Part shown: positions 43,134-52,476 of the stretch, in pieces
Layout of the letters: every line of letters starts with the position of its first letter
Position numbering within the stretch: position 1 is the stretch's first letter
Assembly: GCF_050589605.1 (NCBI RefSeq)
Contig: NZ_JBNGOO010000002.1
Direction: 5' to 3' (one strand)
DNA from: Granulosicoccus sp947495035
GTDB taxonomy: Bacteria; Pseudomonadota; Gammaproteobacteria; Granulosicoccales; Granulosicoccaceae
DNA length: 64,000 bases
Made by a program: the position numbers and the translations under genes
The notes under the pieces: generated by a model
Database searches by the model: none
Told to the model about the DNA's origin: nothing
What the model saw: the letters and a program-made list of their open reading frames with translations, nothing else

Positions 43134-44014
43134 GCGAGCAGACTCGACGTGCCATGACCAGGTCAAAACCCTGGTTGCGGGAAGCCACCCGAGTGCGACT
43201 CATTCGACTGAGTCTGTATCTGGCTCTGACGCTGGCGGTAATCGTTGTCACCTTTCCCGTGTTGTGGATGCTGTCTGTCTCGTTCAAACCGACAACAGAC
43301 ACCTTTTCCCTGCCGCCGCAGCTGATTCCGGAAAACTTCCGGATTGACGGTTATATCAAGGTGCTGCAGAACGAGACATTCCGCACCTTCATCGTCAATA
43401 GTTACCTGATAGGTCTGGCGGTGACATTCCTGTCGTTGATCATCGGTACCCTGGCCGCCTTTGCATTTTCGCGATACCGCTTTTTCGGTGATCAGGCTGC
43501 CAAACTGTTCGTCATTGCAACCCAGATGGTTCCTACCATCACACTGTTGATCCCGTTCTTCGGTGTGATTGTCTGGCTACGACTGTATGACACGCATCTG
43601 GGGTTGATAGTCACCTATCTGACCTTCGGCCTGCCGTACGCGATCATCATGATGAATGCGTATCTGAACACGATTCCGAAGGACTTCGATGAGGCGGCGA
43701 TCATCGATGGATGTTCGCCATTCAGAGTCCTGTTCAGCGTACTGCTTCCCATGGCCACGCCAGGGCTCATTTCCACAGCCGTATACACCTTTCTGCTGTC
43801 GTGGAACGAGTTTCTGTTTGCCCTTGCATTGACGCGCAGCACGGAAATACGAACGGTGCCCGTCGGCATTTCGATGCTGGTTGGTGAGTTCGGTCTGAAA
43901 TGGGACGAGATGATGGCCTTCTCGGTCATCGGCTCCGTGCCAGTCTTGCTGTTGTTCATGTTCGTTCAACGCTACGTCGTATCAGGCCTGTCGGCTGGCG
44001 GCGTGAAGGGTTGA
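43130..44014 (+). CDS. Sugar ABC transporter permease (MalG type)
   Basis: A 294-residue inner-membrane permease with six helices and the ATPase docking motif in FDEAAIIDGCSPFRVLFSVLLPMATPGL. ATG 43130 overlaps the enolase stop by four bases; the open frame upstream is out of phase with that gene. It pairs with the MalF-type permease at 45383. Confidence 0.94.
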   Translation: MSEQTRRAMTRSKPWLREATRVRLIRLSLYLALTLAVIVVTFPVLWMLSVSFKPTTDTFSLPPQLIPENFRIDGYIKVLQNETFRTFIVNSYLIGLAVTFLSLIIGTLAAFAFSRYRFFGDQAAKLFVIATQMVPTITLLIPFFGVIVWLRLYDTHLGLIVTYLTFGLPYAIIMMNAYLNTIPKDFDEAAIIDGCSPFRVLFSVLLPMATPGLISTAVYTFLLSWNEFLFALALTRSTEIRTVPVGISMLVGEFGLKWDEMMAFSVIGSVPVLLLFMFVQRYVVSGLSAGGVKG

Positions 44015-44052
44015 ATTCCACACCAGGTAATACCACTCGAGGAGAACACTAG

Positions 44053-45294
44053 ATGAAACCGAAGATGAAAGGCATTGTCGCCTCTGTGCTGCTGGCACTG
44101 GGCAGTCAGGCACATGCAGCAACGCAGATCGAATGGCTGCAATGGTTTGCCGCTGAGCAGAATGCGGATTTCTATGACGCCATCGTGGAAGAATTCGAGG
44201 CGGAAAATCCGGATATCAAGGTAAAACTGGTGACGCAGCCGTTCGGTAAGGTTCGAGAGAGTATCGTCACCAACAGGGCCATCGGCGTGGGGTCGGATGT
44301 GCTGGGTCTGAACATGCCCTGGACGTCGGAGTTTCTGGACATGAACATTCTCGAACCTCTGGATGACTATCTGGCGCGTGACGACAATGACTTCGAGGTC
44401 GAGCGACTGGTACAGGCACCGATCGGGAAGATCGATGGTAGTACCTGGATGGTGCCACTCAATGCGTTTCCATTTGTCATGCATGTCAACCGTGGGCTGC
44501 TGCAACGGGCCGGGTTCGACAAGGCACCGGGAAACTGGGAGGAGCTGATGAGCATGGCCACGGCGATATCCGCGCTGGAAGAGGGGTTGTCAGGCCTGGG
44601 CATGCCGTTTTCATCACAGCCGCCCGCCAATGGCCCCATCCTGACCTTTCTGCCCTTGCTGTACACAGCTGGCGGCAGAATCGTTGATGGTACCAGCCCC
44701 GATTTCGACAACCCGGAAGTCGTCAAGACACTGACTTTCCTGCAAGAGCTCAATGACAGCGGAGCCCTGGCACCCGGAGCGGCTTCTCGAACCGGTGGCG
44801 TGGACCTGGAAGAATTCATTGCCGGGCGCACCGGCTTCCTGATATCACCGGCAGTGCACGCTCGCGCCATTGTGGCTCGCAATCCGAAACTCGATTACGA
44901 GCTGGTTCGTGTTCCCGTGCTGAGCACCGAGGCTTACCGGGTACATGGTTGGGAATTGGGTTTGGCAGCGGATTCAAGGCACAAGGAGGAAGCGTGGAAG
45001 TTCATCTCGTTTCTGATGTCAACCGATGTCAATGGACGCATGGCGGCCGCTGCCAGCGCTCTGCCGGGGAACCTCGATGCACTGGGTGAGGACACGGGCG
45101 AAGACCCGATCTTCACGGCGCAACGCTCCATTCTCGAGGACGACGAGTCCGTGGAAGAGTTGAGGCAGGCACCCAAGACCGTTGCCAGCTGGTCTGTCAT
45201 GACCGAAGAAATGCAGTCGATGCTGGCTGGAAATCAGACACCTCAGGAAACGGCAAGTCGAGTTCAGGCTCGATGGCTCGAATTGCTGAAGTAA
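44053..45294 (+). CDS. Sugar ABC transporter substrate-binding protein
   Basis: A 413-residue periplasmic receptor of SBP family 1. The signal peptide ends SQAHA, followed by ATQIEWLQWF, typical of sugar-binding proteins. GGAG lies 8 bases before the ATG. It would capture the sugar processed by this operon. A strong hairpin follows the gene. Confidence 0.93.
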   Translation: MKPKMKGIVASVLLALGSQAHAATQIEWLQWFAAEQNADFYDAIVEEFEAENPDIKVKLVTQPFGKVRESIVTNRAIGVGSDVLGLNMPWTSEFLDMNILEPLDDYLARDDNDFEVERLVQAPIGKIDGSTWMVPLNAFPFVMHVNRGLLQRAGFDKAPGNWEELMSMATAISALEEGLSGLGMPFSSQPPANGPILTFLPLLYTAGGRIVDGTSPDFDNPEVVKTLTFLQELNDSGALAPGAASRTGGVDLEEFIAGRTGFLISPAVHARAIVARNPKLDYELVRVPVLSTEAYRVHGWELGLAADSRHKEEAWKFISFLMSTDVNGRMAAAASALPGNLDALGEDTGEDPIFTAQRSILEDDESVEELRQAPKTVASWSVMTEEMQSMLAGNQTPQETASRVQARWLELLK

Positions 45295-45308
45295 TCGTCG
45301 GCGACTGT

Positions 45309-45339
45309 CTGGAGAGAGGCAGCTCCGTGCTCTCTCCAG
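45309..45339 (+). other. Hairpin after the binding-protein gene
   Basis: A perfect 10-base stem, CTGGAGAGAG / CTCTCTCCAG, with an 11-base loop lies 15 bases after the binding-protein stop and before the MalF-type permease. No T-run is present. Hairpins here often stabilise the binding-protein mRNA and reduce downstream expression, as at malE-malF. Confidence 0.7.
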
Positions 45340-45382
45340 CAGGTCGTGCATTCCGTAACCGTACACCGAGTGAATACATAGC

Positions 45383-46264
45383 GTGATACTGAAATTGTTA
45401 CGTCAGGCAACGCCCTACTGGTTTCTGTTGCCGGGGCTGTTCATCCTGGGAACCCTGCTGTCCGTGCCCTTGTACAAGGTCATCGAGTACAGCCTGTATG
45501 ACAATGTCATCATCGAACCGGACCCGACGTTCGTCGGGCTGCAGAACTATTCGGACATGCTGGGTGACAGCGGCTACTGGAGTGCCTTGTTCAACACGGC
45601 GGTCTTCACCATCGGATCGGTTCTGGGGCATCTGCTTGTCGGCACCATTCTCGCCATGCTGGTCAATGCCGATATCCACCCAAGGGCTCGTACCATCTTT
45701 CGTTCCCTGCTGATTCTGCCGTGGATCTTCACAGCCGTTGTCGTCGCCTTGAACTGGCAATTGCTGCTCAACCCGTTTGGCGTTGTCAACTACGCCTTGC
45801 AGTCAATCGGTCTGGTCAATGAACCCCTGGACTGGCTGGGTGATCCCGATCTGGCCATGTGGTCTCTGCTGATCATTTCCACCTGGCGAGGTTACCCCTT
45901 CATCATGGTGAGTTTCCTCAGTGGCCTGCAGTCCATTCCCAGCGAATTGTACGAAGCTGCAGATATCGATGGTGCAAATTTTTTCCACAAGTTCTGGCAT
46001 GTGACCGTGCCGCAGCTCAAACCGGTCATCTATGGTGTCGCATTGCTCGACCTGATCTGGACCTTTCAGCTGTTTCCACTGGTCTGGCTGACCACCGGTG
46101 GCGGACCCGGACGCTCCACGGAAGTATTGTCAACGTTGACCTATCGTCTGGCCTTCGTCGATTTCCAGTTCAGCCGTGCCTCCACGGCTGCGGTCACGAT
46201 ATTGGGGATTTCCGCCATCTTCACCATGTTGTATCTGATCAATGAATCACGTAACCGAGCGTGA
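45383..46264 (+). CDS. Sugar ABC transporter permease (MalF/UgpA type)
   Basis: A 293-residue permease with six helices and the docking motif YEAADIDGANFFHKFWHVTVPQL. GTG start at 45383. It forms the transmembrane pair with the MalG-type protein encoded before the binding protein, so the usual F-G order is interrupted. Confidence 0.93.
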   Translation: MILKLLRQATPYWFLLPGLFILGTLLSVPLYKVIEYSLYDNVIIEPDPTFVGLQNYSDMLGDSGYWSALFNTAVFTIGSVLGHLLVGTILAMLVNADIHPRARTIFRSLLILPWIFTAVVVALNWQLLLNPFGVVNYALQSIGLVNEPLDWLGDPDLAMWSLLIISTWRGYPFIMVSFLSGLQSIPSELYEAADIDGANFFHKFWHVTVPQLKPVIYGVALLDLIWTFQLFPLVWLTTGGGPGRSTEVLSTLTYRLAFVDFQFSRASTAAVTILGISAIFTMLYLINESRNRA

Positions 46265-46293
46265 ACAATCCAGTAGCCTGAGCATCAAACAGT

Positions 46294-47364
46294 ATGTCAA
46301 ACATAGCTATTCGTAATCTGGTCAAGCGCTATGGCGCGATTCAGGTATTGCACGGCATCGATATCGAAATGCAGCCGGGGCAGTTCACGGTCCTTGTGGG
46401 TCCTTCCGGCTGTGGCAAGTCCACCACGCTGCGCATGATAGCCGGGCTGGAATCCGTCAGCTCGGGAGAGATTGTCATTGGCGATCGTGTCGTCAACGAT
46501 CTGCGGCCAAAGGATCGAGGCATTGCGATGGTGTTCCAGAATTATGCGCTGTATCCGGCCAAGACGGTCTATCAGAACATGGCTTTCTCATTGAAGCTGG
46601 CACGCGTACCAGCCGATGAAATCGATCAGCGGGTGCGGGATGTGGCCGATATCCTGGAACTGCATGAGTTGCTGGAGCGCAAGCCTGGTGCCCTGTCCGG
46701 CGGTCAACGTCAGCGTGTGGCCATGGGCAGGGCCATCGTGAGAAACCCGGAAGTCTTCCTGTTCGACGAGCCATTGTCGAACCTGGATGCCAAGTTGCGG
46801 GGACAGATGCGGGCGGAGATAAAGCTTCTGCATCAGCGATTGAAGAACACCATCGTGTATGTCACCCATGATCAGGTGGAAGCCATGACCCTGGCCGATC
46901 AGATCGTTGTCATGCGTGGTGGCATCATCGAGCAACAGGGTACCCCTGATGAAATCTTCCACGATCCGGCGAATGAATTCGTGGCAGGTTTCATGGGTAG
47001 CCCTCCGATGAACATCGCGGATGCTGTTGTCGAGCGTGACGCCGTTCGCCTCGGTGAGCGAACGCTTGCCTGCCGGACACCGTCGGGCGTGGCAGAAGGC
47101 GATAGTCTGCGCTTCGGTATGCGCCCGGATGATATTCGACTGTGTGACGGATCGACCGTGCCCGGCGTTCGCTCCAGAGTGGTCGTGGAACTGGTTGAAC
47201 AGCTGGGTACCGAGAAACTGGTGCATTTCAAGCTCGACTCGGTCCCTGTCATCGGCAAGGCAGATGGCCGTGCGGTCATTCAGGCCGGTGATTCGGTGGA
47301 AATGGCGTTCGATACAGAGCAGGCATTCTTCTTCAGCTGTGACAGCGGAGGCAGGGTACGATGA
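46294..47364 (+). CDS. Sugar ABC transporter ATPase (MsmK/UgpC type)
   Basis: A 356-residue ATPase: Walker A GPSGCGKSTTLRM, Q-loop VFQNYALYPAKTV, signature LSGGQRQRVAMGRAI, Walker B VFLFDEPLSNLD, then a TOBE-type regulatory domain (~240-350). It energises the sugar importer and overlaps the next gene by four bases. Confidence 0.95.
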   Translation: MSNIAIRNLVKRYGAIQVLHGIDIEMQPGQFTVLVGPSGCGKSTTLRMIAGLESVSSGEIVIGDRVVNDLRPKDRGIAMVFQNYALYPAKTVYQNMAFSLKLARVPADEIDQRVRDVADILELHELLERKPGALSGGQRQRVAMGRAIVRNPEVFLFDEPLSNLDAKLRGQMRAEIKLLHQRLKNTIVYVTHDQVEAMTLADQIVVMRGGIIEQQGTPDEIFHDPANEFVAGFMGSPPMNIADAVVERDAVRLGERTLACRTPSGVAEGDSLRFGMRPDDIRLCDGSTVPGVRSRVVVELVEQLGTEKLVHFKLDSVPVIGKADGRAVIQAGDSVEMAFDTEQAFFFSCDSGGRVR

Positions 47365-48302
47365 AGTCGGCGGCAAGTCTTGGGCTGGGATTCGGCCTGC
47401 TCGGCACGAGCAATACAGCACCGGTGTCGGACGAGTCAGCGCAGGAGATATTCCGTTGCGCTCGGTCGCTCGGCATCAACAGGTTCGATACAGCCCCCCT
47501 GTACGGGGGTGGTCTGTCGGAGGAGCGTCTCGGGCGATTGCTGCAAGGAGTGGAGAGGGACAGCTATGTGCTGTCGACCAAGGTTGGTCGCTTTCGACCC
47601 TACGCAGCCAGGGTAAGCAATCCCAAGGACAACCATGGAGACAGCTACGACTATTCGTTTGATGCCACATGCAGGTCGATCGAGAAGAGTCTTGAACGTC
47701 TGGGGACTGACCGACTCGATATCGTCTTCATACATGATTGCGATGATCATGTGGACGAAGCAGTATCGGGCGCCTGGCGTGCGCTCAAGCAGATGAAAGA
47801 GCAGGGTGTCGTCGGGCGCATAGGCTGTGGCAGCAATGTATCGACCACCCACGAACGGCTACTGGAACGTGTGCCTCTCGATACACTGATGGTTGCCAAT
47901 TGCTACAGCCTGTTACAGCACAGTGCGGCTCGCCGTCTGCTGCCCCGGTGCATGGCATTGGGCACAGAGGTGGAGCTGGCAGCACCTTTCAATTCCGGAA
48001 TTCTCGCTACCGGACCGGATGATCCGCTGGCACGCTATGATTACGCGGTGGCCCCCGCGACCGTTCGCGAGCGTGTACGGCAGATTGCCGACGTTTGCCA
48101 GCAGCATGGTGTTTCGCTGAAACAGGCTGCCTTGCATTACTGTGCCCGTCATCCCGCCGTGCATCGGTTGATACTGGGCCTGGCAGAACCTGCGCAGCTG
48201 ATGTCGAACCAGCAGGATCTGCAATCGCTCATACCGTATGCGCTCTGGGATGCTCTGGACGACATCGGTGTCGAGAATCCATTGAAGGAGCCAGTAGCAT
48301 GA
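47361..48302 (+). CDS. Aldo/keto reductase, aldose 1-dehydrogenase-like
   Basis: A 313-residue AKR barrel with the catalytic set Asp in RFDTAPLYGGG, Tyr in the same motif, Lys in LSTKVGR and His in FIHDCDDH. It resembles the D-threo-aldose/L-fucose dehydrogenase group, which oxidises an aldose at C1 to the lactone. Placed between the importer and a lactonase-like gene, that is its likely first step here. Overlaps both neighbours by four bases. Confidence 0.88.
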   Translation: MKSAASLGLGFGLLGTSNTAPVSDESAQEIFRCARSLGINRFDTAPLYGGGLSEERLGRLLQGVERDSYVLSTKVGRFRPYAARVSNPKDNHGDSYDYSFDATCRSIEKSLERLGTDRLDIVFIHDCDDHVDEAVSGAWRALKQMKEQGVVGRIGCGSNVSTTHERLLERVPLDTLMVANCYSLLQHSAARRLLPRCMALGTEVELAAPFNSGILATGPDDPLARYDYAVAPATVRERVRQIADVCQQHGVSLKQAALHYCARHPAVHRLILGLAEPAQLMSNQQDLQSLIPYALWDALDDIGVENPLKEPVA

Positions 48303-49129
48303 TAGACGCCCATGTCCATATCTGGGATCTGTCACGCGGGGAAACCCTGATTGCACTGCAGCAGTTTCCACAACTGACCGGATGTGAATTCCTGCCTGCC
48401 GACATGGAGCAGATGCTGCAGGATACGGGCGCGACATCAGCGGTCCTGGTGCACGGACCGGCGACGCAGGCTCACACCGAATTCTGTCTGTCGCTGGCCA
48501 GGCGTCACGAGTCCATTCTGTCAGTCATAGGCTGGGTTGATGCTCGCGGCTCCGATCCTGTAGCGGCGCTGAGGAGCTACCGTGACAATCCGGACTTTCG
48601 AGGTATCAGGCTGACGCCCATGCTGGACGATGATCCGCAGGATTACCTGTGCTCGGATGGCGTAAGGGCATTGGCCATCGAGTCAGGGCGTCTCGGGCTG
48701 GTTCTGGAGGTGTTGGCGCCACCGGAGCTGCTCTGGGCGGTCAGCGATCTGTGTGAGCAGGCCCCGGACACGGATGTTGTCATCGCGCACTTCGGTCTGC
48801 CGGAGATCGATGGTGACTTCGACTTCTGGTCCGACGCCATGCAACAACTGGCTCAGTGCGCGAATACCCGGGTCAAGGTGTCCGGGCTACCGGTTCGCGG
48901 TGGCAACCCGCAAGATCGAATCATCATGGCAGCCCATGTGGATGCCTTGCTGGAACATTTTGGTACGGCGCGACTGCTCTATGCCAGCAACTGGCCCGTC
49001 ATGACAGCCATTACAAGTCCGGCCACCTGGCAGGAAGACCTGCAGATTCTGCTGCAATCCCTGAGTGATGCGCAACGAAGGGCGATTTTCCATGAGAATG
49101 CGCTTCGCTTGTACGGGCCCACTGATTGA
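48299..49129 (+). CDS. Amidohydrolase-family lactonase-like protein
   Basis: A 276-residue metal-dependent hydrolase of the COG3618 type (fuconolactonase/rhamnonolactonase group), with the HxH motif in MIDAHVHIWDL at the N-terminus, a conserved His in VIAHFGLPE and the C-terminal ASNWPV. It would open the aldonolactone made by the aldo/keto reductase. Start ATG overlaps the previous stop; last gene of the 11-kb operon. Confidence 0.87.
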   Translation: MIDAHVHIWDLSRGETLIALQQFPQLTGCEFLPADMEQMLQDTGATSAVLVHGPATQAHTEFCLSLARRHESILSVIGWVDARGSDPVAALRSYRDNPDFRGIRLTPMLDDDPQDYLCSDGVRALAIESGRLGLVLEVLAPPELLWAVSDLCEQAPDTDVVIAHFGLPEIDGDFDFWSDAMQQLAQCANTRVKVSGLPVRGGNPQDRIIMAAHVDALLEHFGTARLLYASNWPVMTAITSPATWQEDLQILLQSLSDAQRRAIFHENALRLYGPTD

Positions 49130-49184
49130 GCCGGTGAACAGCTGGCTCTGCTTCCGAGCAGGGTATTGAGATATACTCGGGCGC

Positions 49185-49580
49185 ATGATCAGCCGTCAAC
49201 TTCAGCAACGCCCAGTCCGTGCAGCCATCAGGCTGGCCGGGTTGTTGTTGCTCGTCTTGTCACTGCTGACGCCCAAGATTGCTCTGACGGCTACCTTGCT
49301 GCTGGGCGATGGTTATCGCTCGGTGGTTGTCTGCAGTGGCACGCAGTTACTGCGCGTCACCGTGGATGCTGACGGCGAGATTGTCAACGATGCCGGAGAA
49401 GAATGGGTTCTACCCCATTGTGTTCTTCTTGATCACGATGTCCTTGTCCTGCAACGTGCCTGGGAACTGACAGACTACCCGCAGTTCGATCGCGAAGTAC
49501 GCGGGCCTGTTCATGTCGTCATTGCCGTGCCTCAGTGGTACCGGCAGGTTGTCTCGAGCCGCGGGCCACCCCTGGGCTGA
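49185..49580 (+). CDS. Secreted small protein, DUF2946-like
   Basis: A 131-residue protein with an N-terminal hydrophobic signal (~15-35) and a short extracytoplasmic domain with two cysteines (VVVCSG and LPHC). The layout recalls DUF2946 proteins that sit next to PepSY-domain genes, as here, but the usual C-terminal Cys motif is not clear. A TATACT box lies just upstream of the ATG. The function is unknown; a link to metal uptake is a guess from context. Confidence 0.6.
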   Translation: MISRQLQQRPVRAAIRLAGLLLLVLSLLTPKIALTATLLLGDGYRSVVVCSGTQLLRVTVDADGEIVNDAGEEWVLPHCVLLDHDVLVLQRAWELTDYPQFDREVRGPVHVVIAVPQWYRQVVSSRGPPLG

Positions 49581-49760
49581 AATCGCAGCGCCACGACCCC
49601 TGATCCGGTCGTTCGGTGCCATTCCCCTCATTCGATTCAGCCAATGAGCCGACCGCCTTGCCGCGCGTCGCGGTCGTGCTGTGCATGGGTTCCATGTGCC
49701 GTCACGATAGCGCGCACGGTGGCGCGTGCTCATGTCCTATACGCCTGCCAACAGAAACCC

Positions 49761-51182
49761 ATGAACACGATCAACCCATCCTTTACTCGAACCGAGGCCG
49801 ACAACACCGGTCGTACCGACACCCACCACAGCAAGCTGTACCTTGCTGCCTGGCGATGGCATTTCTATGCCGGCCTCTACGTCATTCCCTTTCTGCTGAT
49901 ACTGGCTATTACAGGTATGGCCATGCTGTGGACCAATACCCTGGCGGGCCGTGACGGAGAGCGCATCACGGTAGTGGCCGAAGGTCAGGCCATGGCCGTT
50001 TCCCGTCAGGCTGCGGCCGCCATGGAAGCCGTGCCGGACGGTAATCTGGTCCAGTACATTGCGCCCCTGTCTTCGGAACAGGCAGCCATTTTCGGTGTGA
50101 AAACAGCGGATGACACTCTGGTCATCGCGGTCAATCCCTATACGGCGGAAGTGCTGGGCGAGTCATCGCGCGAGAACGGTTGGTACAGTCTGTTCGACAA
50201 TATTCACGGCAGTCTGCTGCTGGGGACCACCGGAGACCGGCTGATCGAAATCGCGGCCTCTCTGACGGTCGTGCTCATTGCAACCGGCTTGTACCTGTGG
50301 TGGCCAAGGAAGTCGGGGCTGCTTGCGGCGCTGATCCCGAACGTGCGGGCCAGAGGTCGCGTCTTGTGGAAATCGCTGCATGTCAGCGTTGGTGCATGGG
50401 TATCCATACTGTTGTTTGTCTTCCTGCTGACAGGGCTTTCCTGGACGGGTATCTGGGGCGAAAAACTGGTGCAGGCCTGGAACACATTTCCTGCCGAGAA
50501 GTACGGTGCGCCCCAATCCGATTCGCTGCATGCCAGCATGAATCATGGTGGAATCAAGCAGGTACCGTGGGCGCTGGAACAGACACCCATGCCGGCATCG
50601 GGTTCCGATGCGGGGGCGGGCGAGCAGGTGGCGGAGCAGCCGATTGATATCGACAGCCTGGCGAGTTTTGCGCGAACACTCGGCTTCGAGCAGCGCTTCC
50701 AGCTGAACATCCCGCAAGATGACACCGCGGTCTGGACCATCTCACGTGACTCGATGAGTTCGGACAGCACGGATGCCACCACCGACCGTACCGTTCATGT
50801 CGATCAGTACAGTGGCAAGGTGCTGGCTGATATCACCTTCCAGGACTACTCCATCTATGGACAAGCCATGGCTGCCGGTGTCGGTTTTCACATGGGTACC
50901 CTGGGTTCGTGGAACATCGCTCTCAACACGGTTTTCTGTCTGGCCGTTATCTTTCTGTGCGTCAGTGGAGTTGTCATGTGGTGGAAGCGTCGACCGTCAG
51001 CGGCGGGGCGATTGGTCGCACCACCCTTGCCAGCAGACATGCCGCAATGGCGTGGTGCTACCTTGTGCGGTCTGGCCATTTCCCTGTTCTTCCCCATGGC
51101 CGGGGTGACCCTGTTGACGGTCATGGCTCTGGATTATCTGCTGCTGTCGCGAATTCCCGCAGTCAAACGCGTGTTTTCCTGA
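49761..51182 (+). CDS. PepSY-associated transmembrane protein
   Basis: A 473-residue inner-membrane protein with four main helices and periplasmic PepSY-type segments. It opens WRWHFYAGLYVIPFLLILAITGMAML, typical of the family, then LFDNIHGSLLLG, GLYLWWPR and the C-terminal helices. Members often accompany iron or siderophore uptake and may act in reduction or transport across the membrane. I start at ATG 49761; the in-frame GTG/ATG region upstream is Cys/Arg-rich and not membrane-like. Confidence 0.85.
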   Translation: MNTINPSFTRTEADNTGRTDTHHSKLYLAAWRWHFYAGLYVIPFLLILAITGMAMLWTNTLAGRDGERITVVAEGQAMAVSRQAAAAMEAVPDGNLVQYIAPLSSEQAAIFGVKTADDTLVIAVNPYTAEVLGESSRENGWYSLFDNIHGSLLLGTTGDRLIEIAASLTVVLIATGLYLWWPRKSGLLAALIPNVRARGRVLWKSLHVSVGAWVSILLFVFLLTGLSWTGIWGEKLVQAWNTFPAEKYGAPQSDSLHASMNHGGIKQVPWALEQTPMPASGSDAGAGEQVAEQPIDIDSLASFARTLGFEQRFQLNIPQDDTAVWTISRDSMSSDSTDATTDRTVHVDQYSGKVLADITFQDYSIYGQAMAAGVGFHMGTLGSWNIALNTVFCLAVIFLCVSGVVMWWKRRPSAAGRLVAPPLPADMPQWRGATLCGLAISLFFPMAGVTLLTVMALDYLLLSRIPAVKRVFS

Positions 51183-51208
51183 GCGGTTGGCAGGTTGCAG
51201 GCTGGTGA

Positions 51209-52255
51209 TCATGTGCTTTCACGGTGAACAAGAGAAAAAGTCATCAAGGTGGTTGACACCGAAAGCGTCTTGTCCCCGGCCTTCAATCGCTCGATGATCT
51301 GGCGGGCTGCAGCTTCACCGAGGGCTCGCCAGTCACAGCTGATCGTCGTGATGCTCGGAAAGCTGGCGCGAGCGATCTCGAAATCGCCGAAGCCTGCAAT
51401 GGCGATGTCGTCCGGTACACGCAAACCCAGGCGATGGCACTGCATGATGGCCCCCACGGCGGACGGGTCTGATACACAGAACACCGCATCGACTTCAGGT
51501 GATTGATTCAACAGTTGCGTCATGGCCTGACCACCTTGCTCTGTCGTGATCGGTGGCTTGTCGAAGGTCACGACTCTGGCAGGATTCAGTCCGAGTTCGA
51601 TGACGGCATCGAGAAATCCCTGACGCCGTGCCGCGCCGCGTGTATCGTCACCGGCGGCAGCGCCGATGAAAGCCAGATTCCGGTAGCCCCGATCCTTCAG
51701 GTGTCGGGCCATTGTACGCCCGGCCTCATGATTCGAAAAACCGACTGAGTCTGCGATGGGTTGCTCCGGTACGTCCCACATTTCGACCACCGGAATACCC
51801 GCGTGTTGCAACAGCTTGCGGGCTCGCTCCGTGTGTTTCCCACCGGTAACGATCATGCCTTCGGGTCTGCGTTTCAGCAGGGTCTCGATCAACAACTCCT
51901 CACGGTCAAGTCGGTAATCCGTATCACCCAGAAGTGGTAGCAGTCCCTGTTCGCCAAGTATGTCGGTGATTCCCCGCAGGGTGCTGGCGAAAATGGAATG
52001 TTCGATGGAGGGAATCAGCGTTGCCACAAAGCCTGAACGGCCAGTGGCAAATCCGGCGGCGTTCTGATCCGGCACATAACCCATTCTGTCGATAACGGCC
52101 TGGATTCTGGCGCGGGTTCTGGCAGACACGTATTCGTCATTGCGCAGGGCTCGCGACACCGTCATCTTGGACACACCTGCAGCATCCGCGATGTCCTGCA
52201 TGCGAAGACCGGTGTTCGCGATCGCAGGCAACGTCTTCGACTTGCTCTTGCCCAT
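51209..52255 (-). CDS. LacI family transcriptional regulator (gluconate-repressor-like)
   Basis: A 348-residue repressor: helix-turn-helix MQDIADAAGVSKMTVSRALRN (~18-40) and a periplasmic-binding-protein-like sensor domain. The ATG at 52255 leaves the palindromic operator (52293) upstream; the longer frame to 52321 would place it inside the gene. It is divergent from a four-gene catabolic cluster, which it probably controls. Confidence 0.9.
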   Translation of the reverse strand: MGKSKSKTLPAIANTGLRMQDIADAAGVSKMTVSRALRNDEYVSARTRARIQAVIDRMGYVPDQNAAGFATGRSGFVATLIPSIEHSIFASTLRGITDILGEQGLLPLLGDTDYRLDREELLIETLLKRRPEGMIVTGGKHTERARKLLQHAGIPVVEMWDVPEQPIADSVGFSNHEAGRTMARHLKDRGYRNLAFIGAAAGDDTRGAARRQGFLDAVIELGLNPARVVTFDKPPITTEQGGQAMTQLLNQSPEVDAVFCVSDPSAVGAIMQCHRLGLRVPDDIAIAGFGDFEIARASFPSITTISCDWRALGEAAARQIIERLKAGDKTLSVSTTLMTFSLVHREST

Positions 52256-52291
52256 GGTTTGTTCGGTTTGCGTCAGATAGACTTTGTCTAT

Positions 52292-52307
52292 ATGATACCG
52301 GTAACAG
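52292..52307. promoter_or_regulatory. LacI/GntR-type operator
   Basis: TGATACCGGTAACA (52293-52306) is a near-perfect palindrome around ACCGGT and closely matches the E. coli gluconate repressor site ATGTTACCGGTAACAT. It lies between the divergent LacI-type gene and the dioxygenase gene, ideal for joint and self control. Confidence 0.75.
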
Positions 52308-52476
52308 ATTTGTGCAACCATAATATCTGCGACTCGATTGCATGATCTGCCGAGAATTCGGCGGATTTCTACAGTGTGAGCCTACGGACATGACCGCGAC
52401 GGTTGATGAGTTTGCCCTCGCAGCAATCCGTAAGGATGTTACCGCTAACAGAATTCTTGTCATGGGGAGATTCAGT

